DNA of 64,000 nt, from positions 124,001-188,000 of the forward strand of contig JAIELY010000010.1 in assembly GCA_019752555.1 (NCBI GenBank), read 5' to 3'. Under the pieces are notes generated by a model that was not told the DNA's origin, searched no databases, and saw nothing but the letters and a program-made list of their open reading frames with translations. Positions within the stretch are counted from its first letter, which is position 1, and every line of letters starts with the position of its first letter. This DNA is from Rhabdochlamydiaceae bacterium (GTDB taxonomy: Bacteria; Chlamydiota; Chlamydiia; Chlamydiales; Rhabdochlamydiaceae). Below, in pieces: positions 34,114 through 43,021 of the stretch. The position numbers and the translations under genes are program-made.

Positions 34114-34899
34114 TTAAAAGATCCGGGTGCGGGTTTTAAGCGAAAAGACGATGAACACAAGGGCGCTACTAAGGACCAGGAGAACAGCAGAGAGCGCATT
34201 CACAACGGGTGAAATCCCAGAGCGGAGCATTGAGAGGATGTACAGGGAGAGGGTTTGCGAGTTGCTTCCTGCGCAAAAATAAGAAAGGATAAAATCATCA
34301 AATGAAATAATGAACACCAGGACTCCCGTGGCAATGAGCGAGGGGCGCAGAAGAGGCAAGGTGACTTTAAAAAATGTCTGAATGGGAGAGGCTCCTAAGA
34401 CAAGAGAGGCTTCTGTCATCCGAGTGTCGAGCTCCAGAAACCGCGCGTAGACAATCGGAATGACAAAGCCGAGACCTAAGACAGTGTGCGCTAAGATCAA
34501 AGTCATAAGTCCTAATGGGATTGCAAATAGACTAAAGAACCCAAGAAGGCTAACTGCAAGAACCGTTTCCGGAATGACAAGATTGCCGTAAAATAAATTT
34601 AGGAATTTGCCGATTTTCCCCCCTTGGGCAGCATAAAAAATAAGAAAAACGCCCATGGTTAAACTGATTAAGGTAGAGAAAATGGCAACAATTGTTGAAT
34701 TTAAAAAGGCATGCCAAAGTTGAGTGGCTTCAATTAATTCCTGGTACCATCTCCAGGTAAACCCTTTCCAAGGCGAAGGAAAGCCCTCTGTGTTAAAAGA
34801 GAAGACGAGCAGGACAATGAGAGGCACATACAAGAAAAGATAAGTGCATGCGATGAGGATGAGATTGGAGATTTTGCCAATGTCGCTGCGTTTAGCCAT
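34114..34899 (-). CDS. potC: Spermidine/putrescine ABC transporter permease
   Basis: Inner-membrane permease subunit, 261 aa with six predicted helices. The cytoplasmic EAA loop is EASLVLGASPIQTFFKVTLP near residue 175. The ATG at 34899 overlaps the potB stop (potB ends at 34892) by 8 bp and has AGGAAAG upstream; a longer in-frame start at 34944 would reach far into potB. Translational coupling is likely. It pairs with PotB in the membrane and PotA on the cytoplasmic face. Confidence 0.93.
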   Translation of the reverse strand: MAKRSDIGKISNLILIACTYLFLYVPLIVLLVFSFNTEGFPSPWKGFTWRWYQELIEATQLWHAFLNSTIVAIFSTLISLTMGVFLIFYAAQGGKIGKFLNLFYGNLVIPETVLAVSLLGFFSLFAIPLGLMTLILAHTVLGLGFVIPIVYARFLELDTRMTEASLVLGASPIQTFFKVTLPLLRPSLIATGVLVFIISFDDFILSYFCAGSNSQTLSLYILSMLRSGISPVVNALSAVLLVLSSALVFIVFSLKTRTRIF

Positions 34900-35767
34900 T
34901 TTGCTTTCCTGGGATGAGTCGATCAATAACGAAATAGAGGACAATCGCGCTAATCAGCAGGCAAATCGAGGAGAGAACGGTAAATGCCGCGCCAAGCGAC
35001 CCTGTCTCATCACCCAAAATATAATTAGACACAACCGAGCCTACAAACATTTGTTTATCGCCCCCCATCAATTCTGGGATCGCAAATTCTCCAAAAGAGG
35101 GGATATACACAAGAAAGAATCCCGCTTTAATCCCTCGCTTAGTGAGCGGGAGCATTACCCTGCGGAAAGTCTGAGACCAAGAAGCTCCAAGATCATAAGA
35201 GGCCTCGATCAAACGGATATCCATCCGCTCCAAAGAGGAGTAGATAGGCATCACCATGAAGGGGAGGTAGTAGTAGACCATCATGATCATGATCGCAAAC
35301 ATAGAATTGAGAAAGTGGATCGGTTCTTGAATCCATCCTAAAGTCATTAAGAGATTGTTGAGAAACCCCTCTCTTTCCAATACAAAAAACCACGCGTAGA
35401 CGTGCAGTAAGAAATTAGTCCAAAAGGGAACAATCAATAAAAACAACAGGAAGTTTTTAAATTTTCGGCTGCTATAAGCTAAAAAATAAGACAGGGGGTA
35501 AGCAATGCACAAGCAAATAACAGCATTGCTTAAAGCCAATAGAAACGAGGAGGCGATCACTTTAAGGTAGAGTGGGCGCAAGAAAAAAGTGATTTTCGAG
35601 AAGGTTAGTCCTTCGATCACTCCCGCTTCGGTAATGCTTAGAATGCTCGAAACAACAATGATGGCAAGAGGGACATAAAAAAACAGTACCTGCCAGATCA
35701 TGGCAGGAGCGCCGATCGTAAAGGGATATTCAGAAGCGGGTGTTTTACGGAAAATGTTTAGTTTCAT
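34892..35767 (-). CDS. potB: Spermidine/putrescine ABC transporter permease
   Basis: First permease subunit, 291 aa, starting MKLNIFRKTPASEYPF, with about six helices and an EAA loop EASYDLGASWSQTFRRVMLP near residue 190. The ATG at 35767 overlaps the potA stop codon (ATGA arrangement), the expected coupling; an in-frame start at 35800 would lie inside potA. It is followed by potC with an 8-bp overlap. Confidence 0.93.
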   Translation of the reverse strand: MKLNIFRKTPASEYPFTIGAPAMIWQVLFFYVPLAIIVVSSILSITEAGVIEGLTFSKITFFLRPLYLKVIASSFLLALSNAVICLCIAYPLSYFLAYSSRKFKNFLLFLLIVPFWTNFLLHVYAWFFVLEREGFLNNLLMTLGWIQEPIHFLNSMFAIMIMMVYYYLPFMVMPIYSSLERMDIRLIEASYDLGASWSQTFRRVMLPLTKRGIKAGFFLVYIPSFGEFAIPELMGGDKQMFVGSVVSNYILGDETGSLGAAFTVLSSICLLISAIVLYFVIDRLIPGKQNG

Positions 35768-36861
35768 TTTTCTAAGATCACCGTATTCTCTTTTTGCCAA
35801 TAGAGATTCACTTCATTGTCATAGTCGATGACTTCTTGGGGGAAGTGTTCTTCGTTCTGCTCAAAGACCTGAATTCTCATCCCATTTTTCAAAAGGATAT
35901 TATATTGGGTAGATCTGCCATGGTAAACGATCGATTGAACAGTTCCTTTTAAGGTGTTCGAAAAGTTTTTTACTTCTTTTTTTGAAATAAAGATCTTTTC
36001 TGGACGCAGGCTGATCATCACTTCATTGCCGTCTTTCATCCATTCCTTTTTTTGCGGGATATGAATTTTAAAGTTGCTTAAACCGCTGATTTCAATTTCA
36101 GGCTCTGTTTCGACATTTTGCAGCTTCCCTTGAAGGATGTTTGTTGTTCCAACAAATTTTGCAACAAATGAAGAATTAGGGAATTCATAAATTTCTTTAG
36201 GTGTGCCGATCTGCTCAATTTCACCGCGGTGGTTCATGATGGCCATTTGGTCGGCAACAGTGAGCGCTTCAAACTGGTCATGCGTGACGTAGACAAAGGT
36301 GGTTTTGAGCTTGTCCTGCAGCTCGATCAGCTCGATGAGCATCTTTTCTCTTAACTTAAAATCGAGAGCTGCTAGCGGCTCGTCTAAGAGAAGCAGGGCC
36401 GGCTCATTGACAATAGCTCTAGCAAGAGCCACTCGCTGCTGCTGACCACCGGAGAGCTGCGAGGTGAGTTTGTAGATATGATGTTCTAAGCCGAAGGCTT
36501 CAAGAATTTTTAATACTTTTTGCTCGATGACGATTTTAGGAAGCTTTTTGAGTTTTAAGCTATAGGCGATATTGTCAAAGACGTCCAGATGGGGAAAAAG
36601 GGCGTAGTTTTGAAACACAATATTAACAGGCCTTTTATGGATCGGCCATTCGGTGATGTCGTTATCTCCTAAATAGATCTGACCGCTATCTGATTTTTCA
36701 AGCCCTGCGATCAGGCGGAGTAAAGTTGTTTTTCCGCAGCCGCTCGGTCCGAGAAGAGCGAAAAATTTGCCGGCGGGGATATGCAAATCCATATCGCGGA
36801 TGATTGTGCCCCCGTTGAGCGATTTGGTCAGTTTTTTCAGCTTAATGCTTCTCATTCCCAT
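35764..36861 (-). CDS. potA: Spermidine/putrescine ABC transporter ATP-binding protein
   Basis: ATPase of the polyamine importer, 365 aa. Walker A is GPSGCGKTTLLRLIAGL (near residue 37), the signature is LSGGQQQRVALARAI (near 137), Walker B is LLLLDEPLAALD, and the H-loop is VTHDQFEAL. A C-terminal TOBE-type domain (about residues 240-365) includes VMISLRPEKI. It is the first gene of the operon. A second in-frame ATG at 36855 (MRSIKLKK) is equally possible. The 179-bp gap to trxB must hold divergent promoters, but I could not identify a convincing one. Confidence 0.95.
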   Translation of the reverse strand: MGMRSIKLKKLTKSLNGGTIIRDMDLHIPAGKFFALLGPSGCGKTTLLRLIAGLEKSDSGQIYLGDNDITEWPIHKRPVNIVFQNYALFPHLDVFDNIAYSLKLKKLPKIVIEQKVLKILEAFGLEHHIYKLTSQLSGGQQQRVALARAIVNEPALLLLDEPLAALDFKLREKMLIELIELQDKLKTTFVYVTHDQFEALTVADQMAIMNHRGEIEQIGTPKEIYEFPNSSFVAKFVGTTNILQGKLQNVETEPEIEISGLSNFKIHIPQKKEWMKDGNEVMISLRPEKIFISKKEVKNFSNTLKGTVQSIVYHGRSTQYNILLKNGMRIQVFEQNEEHFPQEVIDYDNEVNLYWQKENTVILEK

Positions 36862-37040
36862 CCTGTTAAAAAATAAATGGTTGCACTATCGTAGATACGA
36901 AAATGATCAGGAGCACTGAGTTTAAGACCTACTGGATTTTATATACAAGAACCAGTTGTAAATGGAGTGGAAAATTTTTCTGGTTGAAATTTGGAGTTGC
37001 CTCTAGAATACGCTCTAAACCCTTGAATCTGTGAGAGGAA

Positions 37041-37991
37041 ATGGAACGTAAAAAAATTGTCATCATTGGTTCTGGTCCGGCTGCTTATACTGCAGCGATC
37101 TATGCAGCGCGAGCCAACTTATTCCCCTTAGTTTATGAAGGCTTCTTTTCTGGGCCGGCAGGCGGACAGCTGATGACCACGACCGAAGTGGAAAACTTTC
37201 CTGGATTTCCTGAAGGGATCACAGGTCCTGAGCTGATGGATCGTTTGCGTAAGCAGGCTGAGCGGTTTGGAACGACAATTGTGACAGAAGATGTTGTTTC
37301 GGTGGACCTTTCAAAACGTCCTTTTCTTGTCAAAGGCAGTCCGACGACAGTTCTTGCAGATGCGATCATTATTGCCACAGGGGCTACTGCTAAGCGGCTT
37401 GATATTCCGGGGACGCGCGATGGAGAATTTTGGCAAAAGGGAGTGACAGCATGCGCTGTATGCGATGGGGCGGCTCCTATTTTCCGCAATAAAGACCTCT
37501 ATGTAGTTGGCGGGGGGGATAGCGCTGTCGAAGAGGCGATTTTTCTCACGAAATATGGCTCTAAAGTTTACATCGTTCACCGTAGAGATCAGCTCCGTGC
37601 TTCTAAAATTATGTGCGAGCGTGCACGGCAGCATCCCAAGATTGAAATTTTATGGAATACCCTTCCAGTGAAGGTCGAGGGGGAAGCTATTCTCAGTTCC
37701 GTCACTCTTAAAGACATCCCCTCTGGCAAGGAGACAACCTATCCTGCGGGAGGACTTTTTTTTGCGATCGGGCATCAGCCTAACACGGCATTTCTCGGCG
37801 GGCAAGTGGATCTCTTGGATAATGGCTATATCAAGGTCCTTTGTAATTCAACGCGCACGAATGTGGAAGGTGTTTTTGCTGCAGGAGATGTGCAAGATCA
37901 CATTTATCGCCAGGCGGTTTCTGCTGCGGGATCCGGTTGTATGGCTGCATTAGATGCAGAACGGTGGCTATCTCATGAGGGATTGGCATAA
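37041..37991 (+). CDS. trxB: Thioredoxin reductase
   Basis: FAD/NADPH enzyme that keeps thioredoxin reduced in the cytosol, 316 aa. The FAD-binding motif is [18 protein letters not shown] (residues 7-24), the redox disulfide is CAVCDG (near residue 137), the NADPH site is [15 protein letters not shown] (near residue 157), and the C-terminal FAD site is [24 protein letters not shown] lies before the ATG. Its stop codon is directly followed by the GTG start of an outer-membrane barrel gene. A trxB-acpS neighbourhood also exists in Chlamydia. Confidence 0.97.
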   Translation: MERKKIVIIGSGPAAYTAAIYAARANLFPLVYEGFFSGPAGGQLMTTTEVENFPGFPEGITGPELMDRLRKQAERFGTTIVTEDVVSVDLSKRPFLVKGSPTTVLADAIIIATGATAKRLDIPGTRDGEFWQKGVTACAVCDGAAPIFRNKDLYVVGGGDSAVEEAIFLTKYGSKVYIVHRRDQLRASKIMCERARQHPKIEILWNTLPVKVEGEAILSSVTLKDIPSGKETTYPAGGLFFAIGHQPNTAFLGGQVDLLDNGYIKVLCNSTRTNVEGVFAAGDVQDHIYRQAVSAAGSGCMAALDAERWLSHEGLA

Positions 37992-38807
37992 GTGAAAACA
38001 CTTCAGGCGTTAGCTCTTCTTTTTACCCCTGTTCTTGCCTATGGATTTCAGGAGAAGCCCTGGATGGGCGAGGTCTGGTGCTGTGAATTTAATGCCGATT
38101 TTACCTACAGCAGGTATCGCGAGGTGGAAGGTGCTGTGAAACAAATGCGCTCTGCTTCGAATGATAAGGTTGAGACATTTGATTTAACTCTGATCCCGTC
38201 TAGTTGTCTTGATGTGCAGTTTGAACTGGAATTTGCCGATACGCCGCGCGAGAGCTTTGGGTTGCGCAGCGCTGCGATCCAAGGGAGGTACTTATGGATG
38301 AACGATGTCGCGGGAGATCCATTGAGTTGGACAACAGGTTTATCGGCTCGTAAAGTAACGCGCCGCAGCCTAAAAGATGTCAGTACTCCTTATCATTCTG
38401 AAGTGAATATTGAGCTCAATTCTGCCTTTGGAAAGGAGTGGTGTGAGAGAGCTTTTTGGACAACCCATCTTTGGGGCCTTATGGGAGTTGGTATTGCAAA
38501 CCATGGCTCGGCATGGCTAAGAGCCCTTGCTGTCTATGAAAAAAACTGGAATGACCGGCACCGTTTAGGATTTTATGCAGAAGGGTATTTTGGTTTTGGC
38601 TCCAAACAGCATGTTTTCATCAATCACTTTAATGGGTGGGGGGAGTTTCACCACCAGTCCATTGACGTGGGAGCTCTTTATCGGTACCACACTGACACTT
38701 GGGGTGAATGGACGCTCGCATATACGCGTCGCGTCTTTGCCCATGTTTTTCCTCAAAATGTGAACTTCTTCACCATCGCTTACAACTTGCCGTTTTCGTT
38801 TTTCTGA
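37992..38807 (+). CDS. Putative outer-membrane beta-barrel protein with four cysteines
   Basis: A 271-aa protein with a signal peptide (MKTLQALALLFTPVLAYGF) and alternating hydrophobic/polar strands throughout (for instance HRLGFYAEGYFGFGSKQ and GEWTLAYTRRVFAHVF), ending PFSFF with the terminal Phe that BamA substrates carry. The mature part has four Cys (WCC, SSC, EWC), notable because chlamydial outer membranes are disulfide-linked. The start GTG directly follows the trxB stop, so the two are almost surely cotranscribed. No specific porin or adhesin family was recognised. Confidence 0.75.
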   Translation: MKTLQALALLFTPVLAYGFQEKPWMGEVWCCEFNADFTYSRYREVEGAVKQMRSASNDKVETFDLTLIPSSCLDVQFELEFADTPRESFGLRSAAIQGRYLWMNDVAGDPLSWTTGLSARKVTRRSLKDVSTPYHSEVNIELNSAFGKEWCERAFWTTHLWGLMGVGIANHGSAWLRALAVYEKNWNDRHRLGFYAEGYFGFGSKQHVFINHFNGWGEFHHQSIDVGALYRYHTDTWGEWTLAYTRRVFAHVFPQNVNFFTIAYNLPFSFF

Positions 38808-38829
38808 ACACAAGGCGACGCATTCATAT

Positions 38830-39720
38830 TTAGAGACAACTGTTAAAGCCTTGCCAACCCCAATAGTCAAATCGCTCAGGAATGTTAAGCAGAATTGCGA
38901 TGTTGTTGCTGTGAAAAGAAGACAGAGAACGGTTTTTCTGTAATGCCTTAGAGATTTTTCTTAAAGCGATTTTATCTGCACGATGTTCACATTGAAAAAT
39001 AGGACAAATGCCCCTTGTGTTAATTTTAAAGTCAGTGATTTTAGGATTTTTCTCAATTGTCCTTGCAAAAGCGCTATGAAGTCTCAGTATATTATTTCCA
39101 CTTAAGTCAACAGAGGTAAGAGAGGGTAGAGACTCTAGAACTTTAGCAAAACTAAGAATGTGCGAATCCTGTATGAAGCATCGGCTTAAATTAAGTGTGC
39201 TCAGCGCTTTACACTGGGGAATGGTTTGGCATAAACTGATCAATTGCGTGGAGATCTTGTTATGACTTAAATCGAGTTCAACAAGATTTGGAAGATGGGG
39301 AAGTGTTTCTGCGATCAGTAAGATATCTCTTTCTTGCAATTGGCAGTTTTGAATGATTAGTATCTTGATGGGTTTAGAGCGAATGGCATAGAGCATTTTT
39401 TCGAGCGGGATGCCGCTTAGGTTCATTATTTCTAATGAGATTTTTTGAAGAGACCTATTTGCTTCTAATGAGGGGATGATCTCTTCGAAGAACTCTATGG
39501 GGTTGCTGACATAACTTAAGAATAGATTTATAAGCGTGTTGTTTTTTAATCCGGTACATAAGGTTTCGAGTTCCCTTTCTGTGGGCTTTTCTGAATTTAG
39601 ATTAAATGTCTCAACCTCCTCCTTTTCTGAAAGAGAGTCTTCATCTGTCTTCGGTGTGCCGATCCGAACAGGTGAATAATAGGGTACTGGGGGTGAATCG
39701 CGGTTTATTGATGCTGCCAT
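38830..39720 (-). CDS. Leucine-rich-repeat (RNI-like) protein, effector candidate
   Basis: A 296-aa protein beginning MAASINRDSPPVPYYSP, followed by an acidic linker and then ribonuclease-inhibitor-type leucine-rich repeats from about residue 65 to 260 (NLVELDLSHNKISTQLISLC, ALSTLNLSRCFIQDSHILSF and LTSVDLSGNNILRLHSAFA are three units with about 28-residue spacing). Such repeats bind proteins and are common in effectors of amoeba-associated bacteria. There is no signal peptide. GGAG precedes the ATG at 39720, preferred over an in-frame ATG at 39750. It is convergent with the barrel gene. Confidence 0.82.
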   Translation of the reverse strand: MAASINRDSPPVPYYSPVRIGTPKTDEDSLSEKEEVETFNLNSEKPTERELETLCTGLKNNTLINLFLSYVSNPIEFFEEIIPSLEANRSLQKISLEIMNLSGIPLEKMLYAIRSKPIKILIIQNCQLQERDILLIAETLPHLPNLVELDLSHNKISTQLISLCQTIPQCKALSTLNLSRCFIQDSHILSFAKVLESLPSLTSVDLSGNNILRLHSAFARTIEKNPKITDFKINTRGICPIFQCEHRADKIALRKISKALQKNRSLSSFHSNNIAILLNIPERFDYWGWQGFNSCL

Positions 39721-39780
39721 AACAAAGCTCCAAATGGAATTGGCTTTCATTATTAGGGTAGAAGTGGAATTCAGGCAAGC

Positions 39781-40170
39781 TTAACGCGTCCAAAGTGCTG
39801 TTGCAGTCACATAAAGCTGGCAGTGGCTGATTGAGACGAGCATCTTTGTGCCCGTGAGTTTTGCTTTAAGTTTTTCTGAGAAAGTGACAACAGGTTTTCC
39901 TGCGGGGTCATTGAGGATTTCAAAATCCAGCCAAGAGGCATGCTCTCCAAATCCTGTTCCCAGCGCTTTAACGATGGCTTCTTTTGCTGAAAACCTCCCC
40001 GCAAAGTGTGGAACAGGGTCCTTATATTTAAAGCAGTAGTCTTGTTCTTTTGTTGTAAAAAGACGCGAGATCAACCGGTATCCATGCTGGTCGATGCTTT
40101 CACGGATCCGGTCGATCTCGATAATGTCGTTTCCCATGCCTAAAATTGGGGAGTTTTCAGCGCTCGTCAT
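39781..40170 (-). CDS. acpS: Holo-[acyl-carrier-protein] synthase
   Basis: Transfers 4'-phosphopantetheine from CoA to the ACP Ser. The 129-aa protein has GMGNDIIEIDRIRESI (metal-binding Asp, near residue 14) and FAGRFSAKEAIVKALGTG (near residue 55), both diagnostic. The ATG at 40170 overlaps the end of the PIN/TRAM gene by 14 bp; an internal ATG at 40137 (MGNDIIEID) would also give a full domain. The acyl carrier it activates is encoded at 32703-32942. Confidence 0.95.
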   Translation of the reverse strand: MTSAENSPILGMGNDIIEIDRIRESIDQHGYRLISRLFTTKEQDYCFKYKDPVPHFAGRFSAKEAIVKALGTGFGEHASWLDFEILNDPAGKPVVTFSEKLKAKLTGTKMLVSISHCQLYVTATALWTR

Positions 40171-41233
40171 CTTCTGTCTCTTCATATTCATTAGAAAGGG
40201 TTTCATCATCACAAGCGTTACAGAAGATCATCCGTCCGGATGAGGTGTGTTTGACAGAGAGGACTTTTGCGTCGATCACTTCTCCGATGTAATTACCGCC
40301 GCCGTTGACAACGACCATCGTGCCATCATCGAGGTATCCGACCCCTTGGCGTGGTTCTTTTCCATAGCGTTGTACTTTAATTTTAATGTATTCGCCCGCT
40401 TGCATGAGAGGCTTTAGCGCGTTAGAAAGGGAGTGGATGTTAATGACCCGGATCCCTTCAATCGATGACATTTGCACTCGGCTGATATCTGCTGTCATGA
40501 TGTTTGCATCGAGAAGTCTTGCTAAGCGAACGAGTTTTCCGTGAGTGTCTTTAACTTCAGGAAAATCGGTGTCATTAAAACGCAAATCGAGCTCTGGGAT
40601 GGCTTCGAGTTTTTTGATAACCTCTAATGATCTTCTGGCTTTGGATTTGGCCATTTCGTCGCCGATTTCAGCAAGAGCGTAGAGTTCTTTGATAATAAAA
40701 CGGGGAATGATGAGTTGATGGTCGAGAAGACCTGTTGCTGATGCATCAATGATTCGCGCATCGGAGAGTACTGAGCTATCGATAATCAAATCCCGTTTTT
40801 TTTGTGCTGTTGGAGCAAATTTAACAAAAGGGATGCTGACATATAGCTCGTCTGCAGCCCTTAGTGTCATTAAAGTACCGAGATAGGTGCCAAATAAAAA
40901 CAGAGCGATTTTGATGATTTCGAGTGTTTGAGGTTGAAGAACGATCGAGATCCTGCTGATGTCGAGGATTGCATCAAAAACAAGAACGAGCGCTTGTCCC
41001 ATTAAGTATCCAATGAAGATTCCAATGATGCCAATATTAAATGAACGCAAGTTGAATCGTTTGAAAAGGGTGTCAAATCCGAACAAGAGCAGGCTAAAGA
41101 GAATTCCTGTTCCAACTCCGATCAGGGCATTCATTTGAGGCGTGCCTGACTGACTGGAAAGCATGTAGGTGGTCATGAAGAAAATACTTAAAATTACAAA
41201 TAGGATGCGTAGGAAGACTAAGGACAGGTTCAT
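40157..41233 (-). CDS. PIN/TRAM-domain integral membrane protein (YacL-like)
   Basis: A 358-aa protein with four predicted membrane helices (residues 1-130), a PIN nuclease-type domain (about 150-270; acidic residues in IDSSVLSDARI, KELYALAEIGDE and ANIMTADISRV) and a C-terminal TRAM domain (about 285-340; GYLDDGTMVVVNGGGNYIGE). This architecture matches YacL of Firmicutes and homologs in chlamydiae. It may be an RNase anchored at the inner membrane; activity is inferred only from the PIN fold. It sits directly upstream of acpS, with coding overlap of 14 bp. Confidence 0.9.
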   Translation of the reverse strand: MNLSLVFLRILFVILSIFFMTTYMLSSQSGTPQMNALIGVGTGILFSLLLFGFDTLFKRFNLRSFNIGIIGIFIGYLMGQALVLVFDAILDISRISIVLQPQTLEIIKIALFLFGTYLGTLMTLRAADELYVSIPFVKFAPTAQKKRDLIIDSSVLSDARIIDASATGLLDHQLIIPRFIIKELYALAEIGDEMAKSKARRSLEVIKKLEAIPELDLRFNDTDFPEVKDTHGKLVRLARLLDANIMTADISRVQMSSIEGIRVINIHSLSNALKPLMQAGEYIKIKVQRYGKEPRQGVGYLDDGTMVVVNGGGNYIGEVIDAKVLSVKHTSSGRMIFCNACDDETLSNEYEETEDDER

Positions 41234-41328
41234 CGATTTCTCCTGATTTTTCTTTCGTTCTATGGAGCGAAAGGAATTTTTTTTATCATTACGTCGAGTT
41301 TAAAATGCACACTCATTTTTGTCGATCT

Positions 41329-41811
41329 TCAAGAACGCTGTTTGCGGATTGCATCTGCGTGGCGGATATAAGCTATCGCCCCATTCATCAGTGCAGATCC
41401 GATTGCGACATCTATTAATCCTCTAAAATCAAGCGGCAGTTGCAGCCATTTTAAGCTCATTCCGAGCATTACCATCCCTGCGATTAGCATCAAATACCCT
41501 TTGCCGTAAGCCTGGGATAAGGGCACGGGATTGGGAAGGGAGAGGATTCTTTTCACAACGCGAGCTGCCGATTTTGCTAAGACAACCCGTCCTTTGATAA
41601 ACCCGAGCGCAAGGCCGATCACAATAAGAAAAAGAGCAGATTGCTCTTGATTGCCTGCAAGTTTAGTAAAGGTGCGGATGAGAAAGGAAGGGGTTTCTTT
41701 GTTAGCCGCAGCTTCCACGATAAAATTGAGTCCCAATGTCATTAAGAAAATCCCGATTCCAAACCAGAGTAGGCCAGACAGGACGATGAGGGGGATGTGT
41801 TTTAAGCGCAT
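41329..41811 (-). CDS. Conserved-looking small integral membrane protein
   Basis: A 160-aa protein with about four membrane helices (residues 8-28, 58-74, 105-122 and 127-147) and basic ends. AAGGTGA lies before the ATG. No family is recognised. It is the upstream member of the minus-strand series with PIN/TRAM and acpS, in the position of unknown membrane-protein genes near acpS in Chlamydia. The 264-bp gap upstream (41812-42075) is AT-rich and holds a promoter for the next gene. Confidence 0.75.
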   Translation of the reverse strand: MRLKHIPLIVLSGLLWFGIGIFLMTLGLNFIVEAAANKETPSFLIRTFTKLAGNQEQSALFLIVIGLALGFIKGRVVLAKSAARVVKRILSLPNPVPLSQAYGKGYLMLIAGMVMLGMSLKWLQLPLDFRGLIDVAIGSALMNGAIAYIRHADAIRKQRS

Positions 41812-42009
41812 GGGTAGTCACCTTATTTTACTTTTTCCTGATGATATGCGATCGGAGGAGTTGATGCGTACAAGATTTTTTGCCAAAGGAAATATGAGCC
41901 ATGAGTTCCAAGGGAAAATCTTTCAATAGGGGTACAGGTCGTCTCTGATTTGTTTTAAAGTCTTAATTGTTATGTGTTTAAGTTGTTTATTAATGATTTG
42001 TTGTTTTAA

Positions 42010-42053
42010 TTGATTTTTATTTAATAATATTATATAATACTTTTTATAAAGTA
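42010..42053 (+). promoter_or_regulatory. Sigma-70-like promoter with overlapping operator-like inverted repeat
   Basis: TTGATT (42010-42015), a 17-bp spacer and a perfect TATAAT (42033-42038). An inverted repeat ATACTTT-ttat-AAAGTAT (42036-42053) overlaps the -10 and the expected start point (near 42045). That is a typical repressor-site placement. The gene starts at 42076. Confidence 0.5.
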
Positions 42054-42075
42054 TAATTATGTAAGGTTTTTTTAT

Positions 42076-43017
42076 ATGGCATCTAGTTCGAGCGGCGGAA
42101 TCGATAGAGCGGGCATTTCTATGACTCTGCAGATGTTTCCTTCCACAAAGTTGTATCAACTGCCCGCTGAGGAATATGATGTTTTTGATGAAAAGCCGAT
42201 AGAGCCTAAACCTAAGCCGGAAGATCCTCTTATTCAATTATTTACGACAGTATGTCTTGCTGAAGTTGGCACTCCATTAACATGGAAGTTTCAAGTTCAA
42301 TCCAAAAAATGCGGAGATAATTTATTCTCAATTATTGCAGATGTTTTGAATTTGCCTGAAGCATCAGTACAAGAAAGGTTTAATAGTTTTATTGATCATA
42401 ATCAAGGGCTTGTAAAAGAGATTTCGAGATTAATTGGTCGTGAAATGGGTTATAAGACTTCAAAGAGTGGTAAAAAAAGTAAATCCAGAGGTTGTTTTAA
42501 CTTCAAAAAGCAGAGATTTGATTCTGATTTTTTTGTTAATAAGATTCTTGTCTCACAAAACGGGCTCAAACTTCTAAATAAGTGTTTTCCTCCAAGTGGT
42601 GAAAGCAAGTTATTGGTAAATGCTTGGATTTTTCCCGGAATATTAAAGCTAGCAACGTGTGTCCGTTGTTTTATCAGTGCGCGTATTTTTGATTTGGACA
42701 TTGAACTGAGTCATGTTGAAATGAATATTTCTCTATGTACTAGTGGTCAGGTGACAGAACGGATGCAATTTTTTCACAGAGTTGAACTCGATTCCCCCCC
42801 TTCTCGACTTTCTCAGAAGATCAGACTTGTTCATGGATTTGGTCTGCATCATGACATTTGTTCTATGAAATTGGATTCTTTCTACTTGCAGCCTGTCATC
42901 TTTGCCTCCAAAGAAGATTCATCTCCTTTAATTGTTCCTCCGAGAGTTGTAGATGTATCTTTGCTTTATAGAAAACCTTCTGCAGCACCTATTGCAGATG
43001 AAGAGGAAGAGGAGTAA
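42076..43017 (+). CDS. Hypothetical 313-aa protein, partner of the ATP-grasp gene
   Basis: Not recognised. It starts MASSSSGGIDRAGISMTLQM, with a Pro/Lys/Glu segment (about residues 45-55), a mixed alpha/beta middle with a basic stretch KTSKSGKKSKSRGCFNFKKQ (about 135-154), and an acidic tail ADEEEEE. There is no signal peptide or membrane helix. The GAGGAAGAGGAG that encodes the acidic tail can serve as the Shine-Dalgarno for the next gene, whose GTG is 4 bp after this stop, so the two proteins are probably made together. The AT-rich leader and Met-Ala-Ser start resemble other effector-like genes here. Confidence 0.7.
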   Translation: MASSSSGGIDRAGISMTLQMFPSTKLYQLPAEEYDVFDEKPIEPKPKPEDPLIQLFTTVCLAEVGTPLTWKFQVQSKKCGDNLFSIIADVLNLPEASVQERFNSFIDHNQGLVKEISRLIGREMGYKTSKSGKKSKSRGCFNFKKQRFDSDFFVNKILVSQNGLKLLNKCFPPSGESKLLVNAWIFPGILKLATCVRCFISARIFDLDIELSHVEMNISLCTSGQVTERMQFFHRVELDSPPSRLSQKIRLVHGFGLHHDICSMKLDSFYLQPVIFASKEDSSPLIVPPRVVDVSLLYRKPSAAPIADEEEEE

Positions 43018-43021
43018 TTGC

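Noticed and set aside
41866-41929. Short plus-strand frame with GGAGGAG upstream
   Set aside because: Only 21 codons, with no recognisable features and no support beyond the ribosome-like site; the longer frame around it is antisense to the membrane-protein gene.
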